64,000 bases of DNA from JAFAZJ01 sp964437145 (GCA_964437145.1 CAYTFW010000001.1:1-64000); one strand, 5' to 3'; positions 1 to 7,889 are shown, counted from the stretch's first letter. Translations and numbers: made by a program. The notes: generated by a model from the sequence alone, not told the origin.

Positions 1-906
1 CTCGGTCACCGGATGCTCGACCTGCAGGCGGGTGTTCATCTCGAGGAAGTAGAACGCGCCGTCGGCACCGAGCAGGAATTCGACTGTTCCGGCGCCGCGA
101 TAGCCGATGGCACGCGCCGCCGCGACGGCCGCCGCGCCCATGCGCTGGCGCAGCGCGCCATAGACGGCGGGCGAGGGCGCTTCCTCGATCACTTTCTGAT
201 GGCGGCGCTGCACCGAGCAGTCGCGCTCGCCGAGATGGATCACGTTGCCGTGCGAATCGGCGAAGACCTGGATCTCGACGTGGCGCGCGTCGACCACGGC
301 CTTCTCGAGGATCAGCTCGCCCGACCCAAAGGCGTTCTGCGCCTCGTTGCGTGCGCCGGTGATCGCTTCCGCCAGCTCCGACGAATCGCCGACCAGCCGC
401 ATGCCGCGCCCGCCGCCACCGGCCGCGGCTTTCACCATCACCGGCAAGCCGATCTTCATCGCCTCGGCGATCAGGGTGGCATCGCTCTGGTCGGCGCCCT
501 GATAGCCCGGCACGCAGGGCACGCCGGCGTCGATCATGCGCCGCTTGGCGGCCGCCTTGTTGCCCATGGCGTCGATCGCCGAGGGCGGCGGCCCGATGAA
601 GACGAGCCCGGCATCGGCGCAGGCCTGCGCGAAGCCAGCGTTCTCGGACAGGAAACCGTAGCCGGGATGCACCGCGTCGGCGCCCGAGGCCCGCGCGGCC
701 GCCAGCAGCTTCTCGACATTGAGATAGCTCTCGCCGACCAAGGTGCCACCCAGCGCCACCGCCTCGTCGCAGGCCAGCACATGCGGCGCGCCGGCATCCG
801 CATCGGAGAACACCGCGACGGTGCGATAGCCCAGGGCATGCGCGGTGCGCGCGACGCGGCAGGCGATCTCGCCGCGATTGGCGATCAGGATCTTGCTGAA
901 GCTCAT
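1..906 (-). CDS. Biotin carboxylase subunit of an acyl-CoA carboxylase (partial; AtuF/LiuD/AccC-like)
   Basis: This is the N-terminal ~300 residues of an ATP-grasp biotin carboxylase, which carboxylates biotin with ATP and bicarbonate. The protein begins MSFSKILIANRGE, the classic start of the family; the glycine-rich ATP loop (KAAAGGGGRGM) and the EMNTRLQVEHPVTE motif are visible. The C-terminal part, including any biotinyl domain, lies beyond the window edge. Its ATG overlaps the TGA of the upstream cupin gene (ATGA), so it is translationally coupled. With the carboxyltransferase at 4625-6241 it should form an acyl-CoA carboxylase; gene order suggests geranyl- or methylcrotonyl-CoA as substrate (inference). 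Confidence 0.93.
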   Translation of the reverse strand, partial: MSFSKILIANRGEIACRVARTAHALGYRTVAVFSDADAGAPHVLACDEAVALGGTLVGESYLNVEKLLAAARASGADAVHPGYGFLSENAGFAQACADAGLVFIGPPPSAIDAMGNKAAAKRRMIDAGVPCVPGYQGADQSDATLIAEAMKIGLPVMVKAAAGGGGRGMRLVGDSSELAEAITGARNEAQNAFGSGELILEKAVVDARHVEIQVFADSHGNVIHLGERDCSVQRRHQKVIEEAPSPAVYGALRQRMGAAAVAAARAIGYRGAGTVEFLLGADGAFYFLEMNTRLQVEHPVTE

Positions 907-1376
907 CGGTAGGGGCTGCCATCCCTGCGGTAATAGCCTTCGGGCACGCCGACCTCGCGGTGCAGCATGTCGATGTCGGCGTAGTGCGCGGTCTCGGCGT
1001 TGCTGCGCGTGCCGACCTCGAGCAGGCGCGCCACGCGGTCGGAGCGGTTGACGAGGTGATGGCCGTCAGGCTCGCCGGCGCGAAAGCCGGCGATCATGCC
1101 CGCGGACAATGTCGTCGATCCGGCATCGGTGACCAGGTCGACCTCGCCCTCCAGCACGTAGACGAACTCGTCCTCGCGCTCGTGCCAGTGACGCTGCGAC
1201 GACCAGGCACCCGGCGGCAATTCCATCAGGTTGACACCGAACTGGCTCAGCCCGCAGGCATCGCCCAGCGCCCGCCGGCTGCGTCGCAGGCACGGCTGAT
1301 TGAACGGCGGCGGATAGTCGGTGCCTATCCGCTCGGGCAGATCGACAGCCCTGACGCTGACCGGATAGGTCGGCAT
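903..1376 (-). CDS. Cupin-domain protein
   Basis: A 157-residue single-domain cupin. The first metal-binding motif is clear near residues 62-78 (HWHEREDEFVYVLEGEVDL) and the second is looser (GEPDGHHLVNRS). Such proteins bind a metal and act as small dioxygenases, isomerases or sensors; nothing fixes the activity. ATG at 1376, 2 bp after the hydratase stop, is preferred over an upstream GTG inside the hydratase gene. It is co-transcribed between hydratase and biotin carboxylase, a position where I know of no standard cupin in liu or atu operons. Confidence 0.85.
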   Translation of the reverse strand: MPTYPVSVRAVDLPERIGTDYPPPFNQPCLRRSRRALGDACGLSQFGVNLMELPPGAWSSQRHWHEREDEFVYVLEGEVDLVTDAGSTTLSAGMIAGFRAGEPDGHHLVNRSDRVARLLEVGTRSNAETAHYADIDMLHREVGVPEGYYRRDGSPYR

Positions 1377-1378
1377 GG

Positions 1379-2194
1379 CTATTGCGCCCACTTCGCCGGC
1401 CGCTTCTCGGCGAAGGCGCGCAGGCCTTCGGCGGCTTCCGGGCTGCGGCGTGCCTGGGCGAAGCAGTCTGAGGCGAAATCGAGCGTCTTGGACAGCGGCT
1501 CGGTGCCGACGCGCATGACGATCTGCTTGGTGAGCGCATTGGCGAGCGGCGCGCAGCGGTCGATTTGCTTGAGGACCTCCTCGAGCTTGGCGTCGAGCGC
1601 GGCGCTGTCCCTCACCAGGTAGTGGCCGATGCCCAGGCGCACCGCCTCCGGTCCCTTGAAGCGCGCCGCGGTCAGCGTGAGATGGCGCGTCTGCGAGATG
1701 CCGATGCGGGCCGCCACGAACGGCGCGATCTGCGCCGGCACGATGCCGATGGCGGTCTCGCTCATGGCGAAGCCGGCATCCTCGGTGACGATGGCGATAT
1801 CAGACGTGCACACGATGCCGAAGCCGCCGGCGATGGCGTAGCCCTCGACCGCGGCGACCACCGCCTGCGGCAGGTTGCCGAGCGCCTCGAGGAAGGTGCC
1901 GTATTGGCGGTTGCCCGTCGCGATCGGATCCTTCTCGCCCGCCTTGGGCGCGTCGCCCATGCTCGATTCCATGTTCTTCAGGTCGGCGCCGGCACAGAAC
2001 GTGCCGCCGGCACCGCGCAGGATCACGGCCTTGATGTCGTCGCGCCCCTTCAGGATGTCGACGACCTCGCGTAGCTCCGCCAGCAGGGTCGGGTTGAGCG
2101 CGTTCTTCACCTCTGGCCGGTTGAGCGTGACGTACAGGCGCATGCGCTCGCGGCGCAGGATCAGCGTCTCGTAGGACGCGCGGAAATCGGCCAT
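1379..2194 (-). CDS. Enoyl-CoA hydratase/isomerase family protein (AtuE-like)
   Basis: A 271-residue crotonase. It has the oxyanion-hole segments GTFCAGADLKNM (about residues 65-76) and AVEGYAIAGGFGI (about 113-125), and a SETAIGIVPAQIAPF segment in the catalytic region. It should add water to an alpha,beta-unsaturated acyl-CoA; in an atu-like pathway the substrate would be isohexenyl-glutaconyl-CoA, in a liu pathway methylglutaconyl-CoA. ATG at 2194 is preceded by AAGAGGAG at good spacing, so the upstream GTG is rejected. It follows two acyl-CoA dehydrogenases, with a palindromic repeat in between. Confidence 0.9.
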   Translation of the reverse strand: MADFRASYETLILRRERMRLYVTLNRPEVKNALNPTLLAELREVVDILKGRDDIKAVILRGAGGTFCAGADLKNMESSMGDAPKAGEKDPIATGNRQYGTFLEALGNLPQAVVAAVEGYAIAGGFGIVCTSDIAIVTEDAGFAMSETAIGIVPAQIAPFVAARIGISQTRHLTLTAARFKGPEAVRLGIGHYLVRDSAALDAKLEEVLKQIDRCAPLANALTKQIVMRVGTEPLSKTLDFASDCFAQARRSPEAAEGLRAFAEKRPAKWAQ

Positions 2195-2211
2195 CACGGA
2201 CTCCTCTTACC

Positions 2212-2279
2212 TGTCATGTCGAGCGTAGCGAGACATCTTTCATGGAAAGCAAAGATCCCTCGCTGCGCTCGGGATGACA
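2212..2279. repeat. Palindromic intergenic repeat, GAGCGTAGCGAGG family, copy 1
   Basis: An imperfect inverted repeat with arms 2212-2240 and 2251-2279 carrying the GAGCGTAGCGAG / CTCGCTGCGCTC cores and TGTCAT/ATGACA ends. It fills the gap between the acyl-CoA dehydrogenase and hydratase genes and can fold into one long hairpin. Related copies lie at 12750-12814 and 56092-56218. The left arm has diverged from the others (ATGTCGAGC instead of ATCCCGAGC). Confidence 0.85.
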
Positions 2280-2283
2280 GACG

Positions 2284-3444
2284 CTAGCGGTTGGCCAGCC
2301 GGGGCAGGGTGCCCATCAGCTTGGCGATGATCTGCAGCATGACCTCGTCGGCGCCACCACCGATCGAAGCCAGGCGGGTGTCGCGGAAGGCGCGCGCGGT
2401 TGGGCTTTCCCAGAGATAGCCGGCGCCGCCCCAGTATTGCAGGCAGCCATCGGCCACCAGGCGCACCATGCGGCCGGCCTTGAGCTTGGCCATCGAGGCC
2501 AACATCACCACGTCCTTGCCGTCGATGTATTCCTCGCAGGCGCGGTAGCACAGCGAACGCACCAGCTCGACCTCGGTCTGCAGCTCGGCCAGCTTGAAGT
2601 GGATCACTTGGTTGTCGAGTAGCGGCTTGCCGAAGACCTTGCGGTTGCGCGTGTACTCGATGGTCTGCTGGATCAGGCGCTCCATGCCGACCACGGCGCT
2701 GATCGCGCCCCACATGCGTTCCTCCTGGAACTGCTGCATCTGGTAGGTGAAGCCCATGCCTTCGCCGCCGATCAGGTAACGCGCCGGCACCTTGACGTTG
2801 TCGAAGAAGATCTGCGCCGTGTCTGAGCTGCGCATGCCCATCTTGTCGAGCTTCTTGACGACCTGCACACCAGGCGTCTTCATCGGCACGCAGATCAGCG
2901 ACTTGTTGCGATGGACCTGCTCGCCGCCGGTATTGGCCAGCAGGCAGATCCAGTCGGCCTGCGTGCCGTTGGTGGTCCACATCTTGCCGCCGTCGATGAC
3001 GTAGTCGCCGCCGACGCGGCGCGCCGTGGTCTTGATCGAGGCGACGTCCGAGCCGGCGCCGACCTCCGACACGCCGAGGCAGGCGACATAGTCGCCGCTG
3101 ATCGAGGGCGCCAGGAACTCCTTGCGCAACTCGTCACTGCCGAAGCGCGCCAGCGCCGGCGTGGCCATATCGGTTTGCACGCCGATCGCCATCGGCACCG
3201 AGCCGCAGTTGATGTGGCCCAGCTCCTCGGCCATCACCATGGCGTAGGAGTAGTCGAGCCCCATGCCGCCGTACTCGACCGGCTTGTGGATGCCCAGCAG
3301 GCCGGCGTCGCCCAGCTTCTTGAACACCTCGTGGGCGGGGAAGATGCCGTCCTCCTCCCACTTGTCGACATGCGGATTGATGTCGCGATCGATGATCGTG
3401 CGCAGGGTGCGGCGGATCTGCTCGTGCTCGGCCGTGAACTGCAT
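2284..3444 (-). CDS. Acyl-CoA dehydrogenase, second of a tandem pair (AtuD-like)
   Basis: A 386-residue FAD-dependent acyl-CoA dehydrogenase that oxidises an acyl-CoA to the 2,3-enoyl-CoA and passes electrons to ETF. The signature LGVSEVGAGSDVASIKT (about residues 123-139) and the FAD-binding GGKMWTTNG segment are present. The C-terminal position that holds the catalytic Glu in MCAD reads IGGGADE, so the base is more likely the Glu in QEERMW (about residue 240), as in isovaleryl-CoA dehydrogenase. It lies 3 bp after its close paralogue at 3448-4614. The N-terminal INPHVDKWE...GIFPAHE resembles citronellyl-CoA dehydrogenases as I recall them. Confidence 0.92.
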   Translation of the reverse strand: MQFTAEHEQIRRTLRTIIDRDINPHVDKWEEDGIFPAHEVFKKLGDAGLLGIHKPVEYGGMGLDYSYAMVMAEELGHINCGSVPMAIGVQTDMATPALARFGSDELRKEFLAPSISGDYVACLGVSEVGAGSDVASIKTTARRVGGDYVIDGGKMWTTNGTQADWICLLANTGGEQVHRNKSLICVPMKTPGVQVVKKLDKMGMRSSDTAQIFFDNVKVPARYLIGGEGMGFTYQMQQFQEERMWGAISAVVGMERLIQQTIEYTRNRKVFGKPLLDNQVIHFKLAELQTEVELVRSLCYRACEEYIDGKDVVMLASMAKLKAGRMVRLVADGCLQYWGGAGYLWESPTARAFRDTRLASIGGGADEVMLQIIAKLMGTLPRLANR

Positions 3445-3447
3445 CGC

Positions 3448-4614
3448 CTACTCCTGGTTCTTCGCCGGCCGGGGCAACGTGCCCATGGACTTGGCGATGA
3501 TCTGCAGCATCACCTCGTCGGCGCCGCCGCCGATCGAGCCCAGACGGCCGTCGCGGAACGAGCGTCCCACGGGGTTGTCCCAGAGATAGCCGGCGCCGCC
3601 CCAGTATTGCAGGCAGGCGTCGGATACCTCACGACGCAGGCGGCCGGCCTTCAGCTTGGCCATCGAGGCCAGCAAGGTCACGTCCTCGCCCAGCAGATGC
3701 TGCTCGCAGGCTCGATAGACCAGCGAGCGCAGCGCCTCGACCTCGGTCAACAGCTCGCCCATGCGGAAATGGATCACCTGGTTGTCGAGCAGCGGCCGGC
3801 CGAACACCTTGCGCTCGCGCGTGTACTCGATGGTGGCGTTGATGACGCGCTCGCAGCCCGCCAAGGTGCCGGCGCCGGCCCACAGGCGCTCCTCCTGGAA
3901 CTGGCGCATCTGATAGATGAAGCCCATGCCCACCTGACCAATGGTGTTGCGCACCGGCACCTTGACCTCGTCGAAGAAGATCTGCGCCGTGTCGGAGGCG
4001 CGCATGCCGAGCTTGTCGAGTTTCTTCACGACCTGCACGCCCTTGGTCTTCATCGGCACGCAGATCAGCGATTTGTTCTGGTGCACCGCGCCGTCGCTGG
4101 TGTTGGCTAGCAGGCACATCCAGTCGGCCTGAGTGCCGTTGGTGGTCCACATCTTGCCGCCGTTGATCACCCAGTCGTCACCGACACGGCGCGCCGTGGT
4201 CTTGATCGAGGCGACGTCGGAACCGGCGCCGGTCTCGGAGACGCCGAGGCAGGCGACGTAGTCGCCGCTGATCGAGGGCGCCAGGAACTCCTTGCGCAGC
4301 TCGTCGCTGCCGAAGCGCGCCAGAGCCGGCGTCGCCATCGAGATCTGCACGCCCACGGCCATGGGCACGGAGCCGCCCTGCACCCAGCCCAGCGATTCCG
4401 AGCAGATCATGGCGTAGGAAAAGTCGAGGCCCGCGCCGCCGAACTCGACCGGCTTGTCGACACCGAGCAATCCGGCGTCGCCCAGCTTCTTAAACAGCGC
4501 GTGCGCCGGGAAGATGCCGGCCGCCTCCCACTCGTCGACATGGGGATTGATGTCGCGCTCGATGATGGTGCGCCAGGTACGGCGCAGCTCCTCGTGCTCC
4601 GGTGTGAACTTCAT
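3448..4614 (-). CDS. Acyl-CoA dehydrogenase, first of a tandem pair (AtuD-like)
   Basis: A 388-residue acyl-CoA dehydrogenase, very similar along its length to the next gene (identical runs such as SDELRKEFLAPSISGDY and KMWTTNGTQADW). The signature LGVSETGAGSDVASIKT is intact, QEERLW is the likely catalytic-Glu region, and the MCAD-type C-terminal Glu is absent (IGGGADE). ATG at 4614 sits 10 bp after the carboxyltransferase gene. The tandem copies probably arose by duplication and may split chain-length or branching specificity (inference). Confidence 0.92.
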   Translation of the reverse strand: MKFTPEHEELRRTWRTIIERDINPHVDEWEAAGIFPAHALFKKLGDAGLLGVDKPVEFGGAGLDFSYAMICSESLGWVQGGSVPMAVGVQISMATPALARFGSDELRKEFLAPSISGDYVACLGVSETGAGSDVASIKTTARRVGDDWVINGGKMWTTNGTQADWMCLLANTSDGAVHQNKSLICVPMKTKGVQVVKKLDKLGMRASDTAQIFFDEVKVPVRNTIGQVGMGFIYQMRQFQEERLWAGAGTLAGCERVINATIEYTRERKVFGRPLLDNQVIHFRMGELLTEVEALRSLVYRACEQHLLGEDVTLLASMAKLKAGRLRREVSDACLQYWGGAGYLWDNPVGRSFRDGRLGSIGGGADEVMLQIIAKSMGTLPRPAKNQE

Positions 4615-4624
4615 CTCGATACCC

Positions 4625-6241
4625 TTACATCCGTGCCACGCCGAACGTCGTCGGCCTGAGCTTGCGCACCATGGATTCGCGCGCGATGGAGAGCGTGTAG
4701 GCGAGCACCCGGCGCGTGTCGCGCGGATCGATCAGCCCGTCGTCCCACAGATGCGCCGTCGAGAACAGCGCCGTCGACTCGCGATCGAACTGATCGACGA
4801 TGCCCTTGAACATCTTGTCGATCTGCGCGGTGGGCACCTCGCTGCCCTCGCGGATGTGCTTCTGCTCGGTGACGATCTTCATGACAGTGGCCGCCTGCTC
4901 GCCGCCCATCACGGCCGTGCGGCTGTTGGGCCAGCCGAAGATGAAGCGCGGATCGTAGGCGCGGCCGCACATGCCGTAGTTGCCGGCGCCGAAGCTGCCG
5001 CCGATGACGATGGTGATCTGCGGTACGCTGGCGTTGGCGACGGCCTGGATCATCTTCGAGCCGTGCTTGACGATGCCGCCCTTCTCCGACTCGGTGCCCA
5101 CCATGTAGCCGGTGGTGTTCTGCAGGTAGACGATCGGCGTGCCCGACTGGCAGCAGAGCTGGATGAACTGCGCCGCCTTGGTCGCGCCCTTCACGGTGAT
5201 CGGCCCGTTATTGCCGATGAAGGCCACGGGTTCGCCCTCGATCTCGGCCCAGCCACAGATCGTCTGCTGGTCGTAGAGCGCCTTGAACTCGAGGAAATCC
5301 GAGCCGTCGACGATGCGGGCGATCACCTCGCGCACGTCATAGGGCTGGCGGTAATCGGGCGGCACGACACCGCAGAGCTCCTCGATGTCGTAGAGCGGCT
5401 CGCGGAACGTGCGTGGGCGCGCATCAGGGATGTTGTCGTTCCAGTGCCACTTGCGGACGACCTCGCGCGCCAGGCGAATGCCGTCGGCGTCGTTCTCGGC
5501 CATCCATTCGGACACGCCGGAGATCGTGCTGTGCATCTCCGCGCCGCCCAGATCCTCGTCGGTGGCGATCTCGCCGGTGGCGGCCTTCAGCAATGGCGGG
5601 CCGGCGAGGAAGACCTTGGCCTGGTTGCGCACCATGATGACGTAGTCGGAGAGACCGGGCAGGTAGGCACCGCCGGCGGTCGAGCTGCCGTGCACGACAG
5701 TGACCTGCGGGATGCCCATCGCCGACATACGGGCCTGGTTGGCGAAGCCGCGTCCGCCGGGCACGAAGATCTCGGATTGATAGAGCAGGTTGGCGCCGCC
5801 GGACTCCACGAGATTGATCACCGGCAGCTTGTTTTCCATGATGATTTGCTGCGTGCGCTGGCCCTTGCGTTGCCCAGCCGGCGCGATCGTGCCACCCTTC
5901 ACCGCGCTGTTGGTGGCCGAGATCACGCAGCGTACGCCCTCGACATAGCCGATGCCGACGATGTTGCCACCGCCCGCGCCGGCGCCGTCCTTGTCGTCGT
6001 GCATGCGATAGCCGGCGAGACTCATCAGCTCGAGATAGGGCGCGCCGCGATCGAGCAGCAGCGCCACGCGCTCACGCGGCATCAGCTGCTTGCGCTGCTT
6101 GAAACGGCCGCGTGCCTTCTCGGCCACGGCCTGCACGGCCTTCTCGGCGGTGCGGAACGCCTCGATCGCCGCGAGCATGCCCTCGCGATTGCGCTTGAAC
6201 TCGTCGGAGCGGGGGTCGATCTGGGACTCGATGACGGGCAT
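4625..6241 (-). CDS. Acyl-CoA carboxylase carboxyltransferase (beta) subunit, AtuC/LiuB-like
   Basis: A 538-residue carboxyltransferase that moves the carboxyl group from carboxybiotin to an enoyl-CoA. It has two crotonase-like domains; glycine-rich oxyanion segments are visible (VHGSSTAGGAYLPG near residue 195; GGSFGAGNYGMCGRAYDP near residue 415). About 538 residues matches methylcrotonyl- and geranyl-CoA carboxylase beta subunits, whereas AccA/AccD are split and shorter. ATG at 6241 is 3 bp from the SDR stop, inside the operon. Methylcrotonyl- versus geranyl-CoA cannot be decided by eye; the SDR-first gene order favours the latter. Confidence 0.92.
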   Translation of the reverse strand: MPVIESQIDPRSDEFKRNREGMLAAIEAFRTAEKAVQAVAEKARGRFKQRKQLMPRERVALLLDRGAPYLELMSLAGYRMHDDKDGAGAGGGNIVGIGYVEGVRCVISATNSAVKGGTIAPAGQRKGQRTQQIIMENKLPVINLVESGGANLLYQSEIFVPGGRGFANQARMSAMGIPQVTVVHGSSTAGGAYLPGLSDYVIMVRNQAKVFLAGPPLLKAATGEIATDEDLGGAEMHSTISGVSEWMAENDADGIRLAREVVRKWHWNDNIPDARPRTFREPLYDIEELCGVVPPDYRQPYDVREVIARIVDGSDFLEFKALYDQQTICGWAEIEGEPVAFIGNNGPITVKGATKAAQFIQLCCQSGTPIVYLQNTTGYMVGTESEKGGIVKHGSKMIQAVANASVPQITIVIGGSFGAGNYGMCGRAYDPRFIFGWPNSRTAVMGGEQAATVMKIVTEQKHIREGSEVPTAQIDKMFKGIVDQFDRESTALFSTAHLWDDGLIDPRDTRRVLAYTLSIARESMVRKLRPTTFGVARM

Positions 6242-6244
6242 GGG

Positions 6245-7108
6245 CTAACCGCCGAGGACCTTGGGTATCACGGTGCGATGGAAGCCGTTGAAGGCCGTCG
6301 TGCCGCGGCCTTCAGGCAGGGGAATGTTGCGCGTACCCAAAGGCACGCCGCCATCGATGCGGATGTTCAGCCCGGTGATGAAGGCCGCCGCCTCGCTCAG
6401 CAGGAAGCACACCGCCGCCGAGACCTCGCTCTCTGTACCGAGGCGACGCACCGGCACGTGGTTCTTCAAGAGCGGGATGTTGGCTTTGAACTCGCCTTCG
6501 TAGGTATCCATGCCACTGGACGCGATCCAGCCCGGCGACACCGTGTTCACACGCACGCCGGCATGGCCCCACTCGAAGGCGAGCGTCATCGCCAGGTTTT
6601 CAGTGCCCGAGCGCGCGGCGCCGGAATGCGCCATGGTCGGCATGCCGTTGCGCATGTCAGCCGCCATGAACACGATCGCGCCGCCATGATCCTTCATCGA
6701 CTGATTGAAGGTCTCGCGCGACACCAGGAATCCGCCGGTCAGGTTGTTGCGCACGACAGCGTCGAAGCCGCGCTGGCTGATGGCCGCGGCATCGGCGGGG
6801 AACTGGCCGCCGGCGTTGTTGAACAGGCCGTGGATGCGGCCGTTCTTGGCGACGATGGCGGCGATGGCGTCCTTGACCGGCTGCTCCTCGCGGATATCGA
6901 AGGTGTGCGTCTCGCAGGAGCCGCCATCCGCCTCGATCTCGGCTTTCACCGCGGCGAGCTTCTCCGCCTTGCGTCCGGTGATCACGACATGGGCGCCCAG
7001 CGCGGCGATCTCGTGCGCCGCGCACCGGCCCAGTCCGCTGCCACCGCCGGTCACGACGATGGTCTGGCCCTCGAACAATCCCGGGCGCAGCACGGACCGA
7101 TAGCGCAT
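6245..7108 (-). CDS. SDR-family oxidoreductase, dienoyl-CoA-reductase-like (AtuB/AtuG-like), first gene of the operon
   Basis: A 287-residue short-chain dehydrogenase. The Rossmann motif TGGGSGLG (about residues 20-27) and the structural NNAG motif are present. At the catalytic position the usual YxxxK reads HSGAAR: His replaces Tyr and Arg replaces Lys, as in 2,4-dienoyl-CoA-reductase-type SDRs where Tyr is also replaced. ATG at 7108 has GAGGAG upstream. It is first in a seven-gene minus-strand operon, 82 bp from the palindrome at 7190-7209. It probably reduces or oxidises a CoA-linked terpenoid or fatty intermediate (inference). Confidence 0.87.
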   Translation of the reverse strand: MRYRSVLRPGLFEGQTIVVTGGGSGLGRCAAHEIAALGAHVVITGRKAEKLAAVKAEIEADGGSCETHTFDIREEQPVKDAIAAIVAKNGRIHGLFNNAGGQFPADAAAISQRGFDAVVRNNLTGGFLVSRETFNQSMKDHGGAIVFMAADMRNGMPTMAHSGAARSGTENLAMTLAFEWGHAGVRVNTVSPGWIASSGMDTYEGEFKANIPLLKNHVPVRRLGTESEVSAAVCFLLSEAAAFITGLNIRIDGGVPLGTRNIPLPEGRGTTAFNGFHRTVIPKVLGG

Positions 7109-7189
7109 GGCGTCTCCTCGCGATGGCGCCGACGTTACGGCGCGCTCCCGGCGCCGTAAATCGGCGTTCAGGAGTGCGCTCGTTGATAC

Positions 7190-7209
7190 TGACGTTTACG
7201 TAAAGGTCA
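7190..7209. promoter_or_regulatory. 20-bp palindromic operator upstream of the carboxylase operon
   Basis: TGACGTTTACGTAAAGGTCA is a near-perfect palindrome around TTTACGTAAA, with one mismatched base pair. On the minus strand it begins at a TTGACC hexamer that could be the -35 of the operon starting at 7108, with TATCAA 16 bp further. Its style resembles the MerR-family operators reported for branched-chain and fatty acyl-CoA genes in Proteobacteria (LiuR-like, from memory). The brnA stop codon (7207-7209) lies inside it. An identical copy is at 7868-7887. Confidence 0.65.
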
Positions 7210-7509
7210 AGGCCGGCCAGCCCGCCGTTTCCGCGTGGCAGGGCGCTTTGGCGCGGCATGCTCGCGCATGTAGTCGCGCAGGATGCGGTTCACGGCCGTC
7301 TGGTACTTGTCCTCGCGCGCCTTGAGCCAATCGATGATGTCGGCATCCAGGCGCAAGGTCACCGGCTTCTTGACGGGACGATAGAAGCGACCGATCTGCG
7401 CGCCGCGCCAATCCCGCACCTCGGGAATGTCGGAGACGTCGATCCGCGACTCAGGCAGCGCCGCCAGCCTGGCCAACTCGACACCCCTTCGACTACGCGC
7501 CTTGCTCAT
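7207..7509 (-). CDS. brnA: BrnA antitoxin
   Basis: A 100-residue BrnA-type antitoxin with a ribbon-helix-helix DNA-binding part near residues 55-85 (VTLRLDADIIDWLKARED). It neutralises BrnT and represses the brnTA promoter together with it. ATG at 7509 lies inside the 3' end of brnT (17-bp overlap), the usual toxin-first BrnTA layout. Its tail (KRPATRKRRAGRP) is basic and its stop falls inside the operator of the neighbouring operon. Confidence 0.9.
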   Translation of the reverse strand: MSKARSRRGVELARLAALPESRIDVSDIPEVRDWRGAQIGRFYRPVKKPVTLRLDADIIDWLKAREDKYQTAVNRILRDYMREHAAPKRPATRKRRAGRP

Positions 7510-7777
7510 ATCTCCGCCTTTCGCTTCGGGTCGACTTTCGCGCCGAGATGATCCGGATCGTCTCGTCACCATCGGCGTCGACATAGGTGTGCGCGACGAT
7601 GAGCACGACCACCGGTCCGACACGTCCGATCGTTTGCCAGCGCTCCTCACCGTCGACGTGCCGGTCCTGGACGCTGAGGTGCGCCGGATCGTCGAACACG
7701 AGGGCGGCCGTATCGAAACTCACGCCGTGCTTCAGGCGATTGGCGCGATCTTTCGCCAGATTCCATTCGAAGCGCAT
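7493..7777 (-). CDS. brnT: BrnT ribonuclease toxin
   Basis: A 94-residue BrnT toxin, a RelE-fold mRNase of type II toxin-antitoxin systems. The protein starts MRFEWNLAKDRANRLKHGV, typical of the family, and ends with the ISARKSTRSERRRYE helix carrying conserved Arg residues. ATG at 7777 is chosen because it matches the family start; longer in-frame starts would run through the operator. No Shine-Dalgarno is visible, because the promoter palindrome ends 1 bp before the ATG, so translation may be near-leaderless. Confidence 0.9.
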   Translation of the reverse strand: MRFEWNLAKDRANRLKHGVSFDTAALVFDDPAHLSVQDRHVDGEERWQTIGRVGPVVVLIVAHTYVDADGDETIRIISARKSTRSERRRYEQGA

Positions 7778-7778
7778 T

Positions 7779-7818
7779 GTATGTACAGAAATGTACATAC
7801 AGCTTCGCGTGAGGGCAA
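7779..7818 (-). promoter_or_regulatory. brnTA promoter and operator
   Basis: A perfect inverted repeat, GTATGTACA-N4-TGTACATAC (7779-7787 and 7792-7800), ends 1 bp before the brnT start codon. On the minus strand TTGCCC (7813-7818) and TACATT (7790-7795) are spaced by exactly 17 bp, and the -10 lies inside the palindrome. Binding of BrnA there would block RNA polymerase directly. Confidence 0.75.
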
Positions 7819-7865
7819 GTGCTGGGCGACATGAACCAGAGTTCATACCGAAGACGGCCAACGCG

Positions 7866-7889
7866 ATTGACGTTTACGTAAAGGTCAAT
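7866..7889. promoter_or_regulatory. Second copy of the acyl-CoA operon operator, upstream of the SCP2 gene
   Basis: The 20-bp core at 7868-7887 is identical, and in the same orientation, to that at 7190-7209. Here symmetry extends to 24 bp (ATTGAC...GTCAAT). It lies 70 bp upstream of the SCP2-domain gene, suggesting that both transcription units answer to one regulator. Identity between the copies covers 21 bp (7190-7210 and 7868-7888). Confidence 0.65.

Noticed and set aside
4454..7159. Very long plus-strand open frame (about 900 codons) across the carboxylase operon
   Set aside because: It is antisense to well-identified genes, reads as Asp/His/Arg-rich low-information sequence and has no family motif; such shadows are normal in GC-rich DNA.
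7778..7861. Longer brnT start upstream of 7777
   Set aside because: It would place the operator and promoter inside the coding region and add residues unlike the family.
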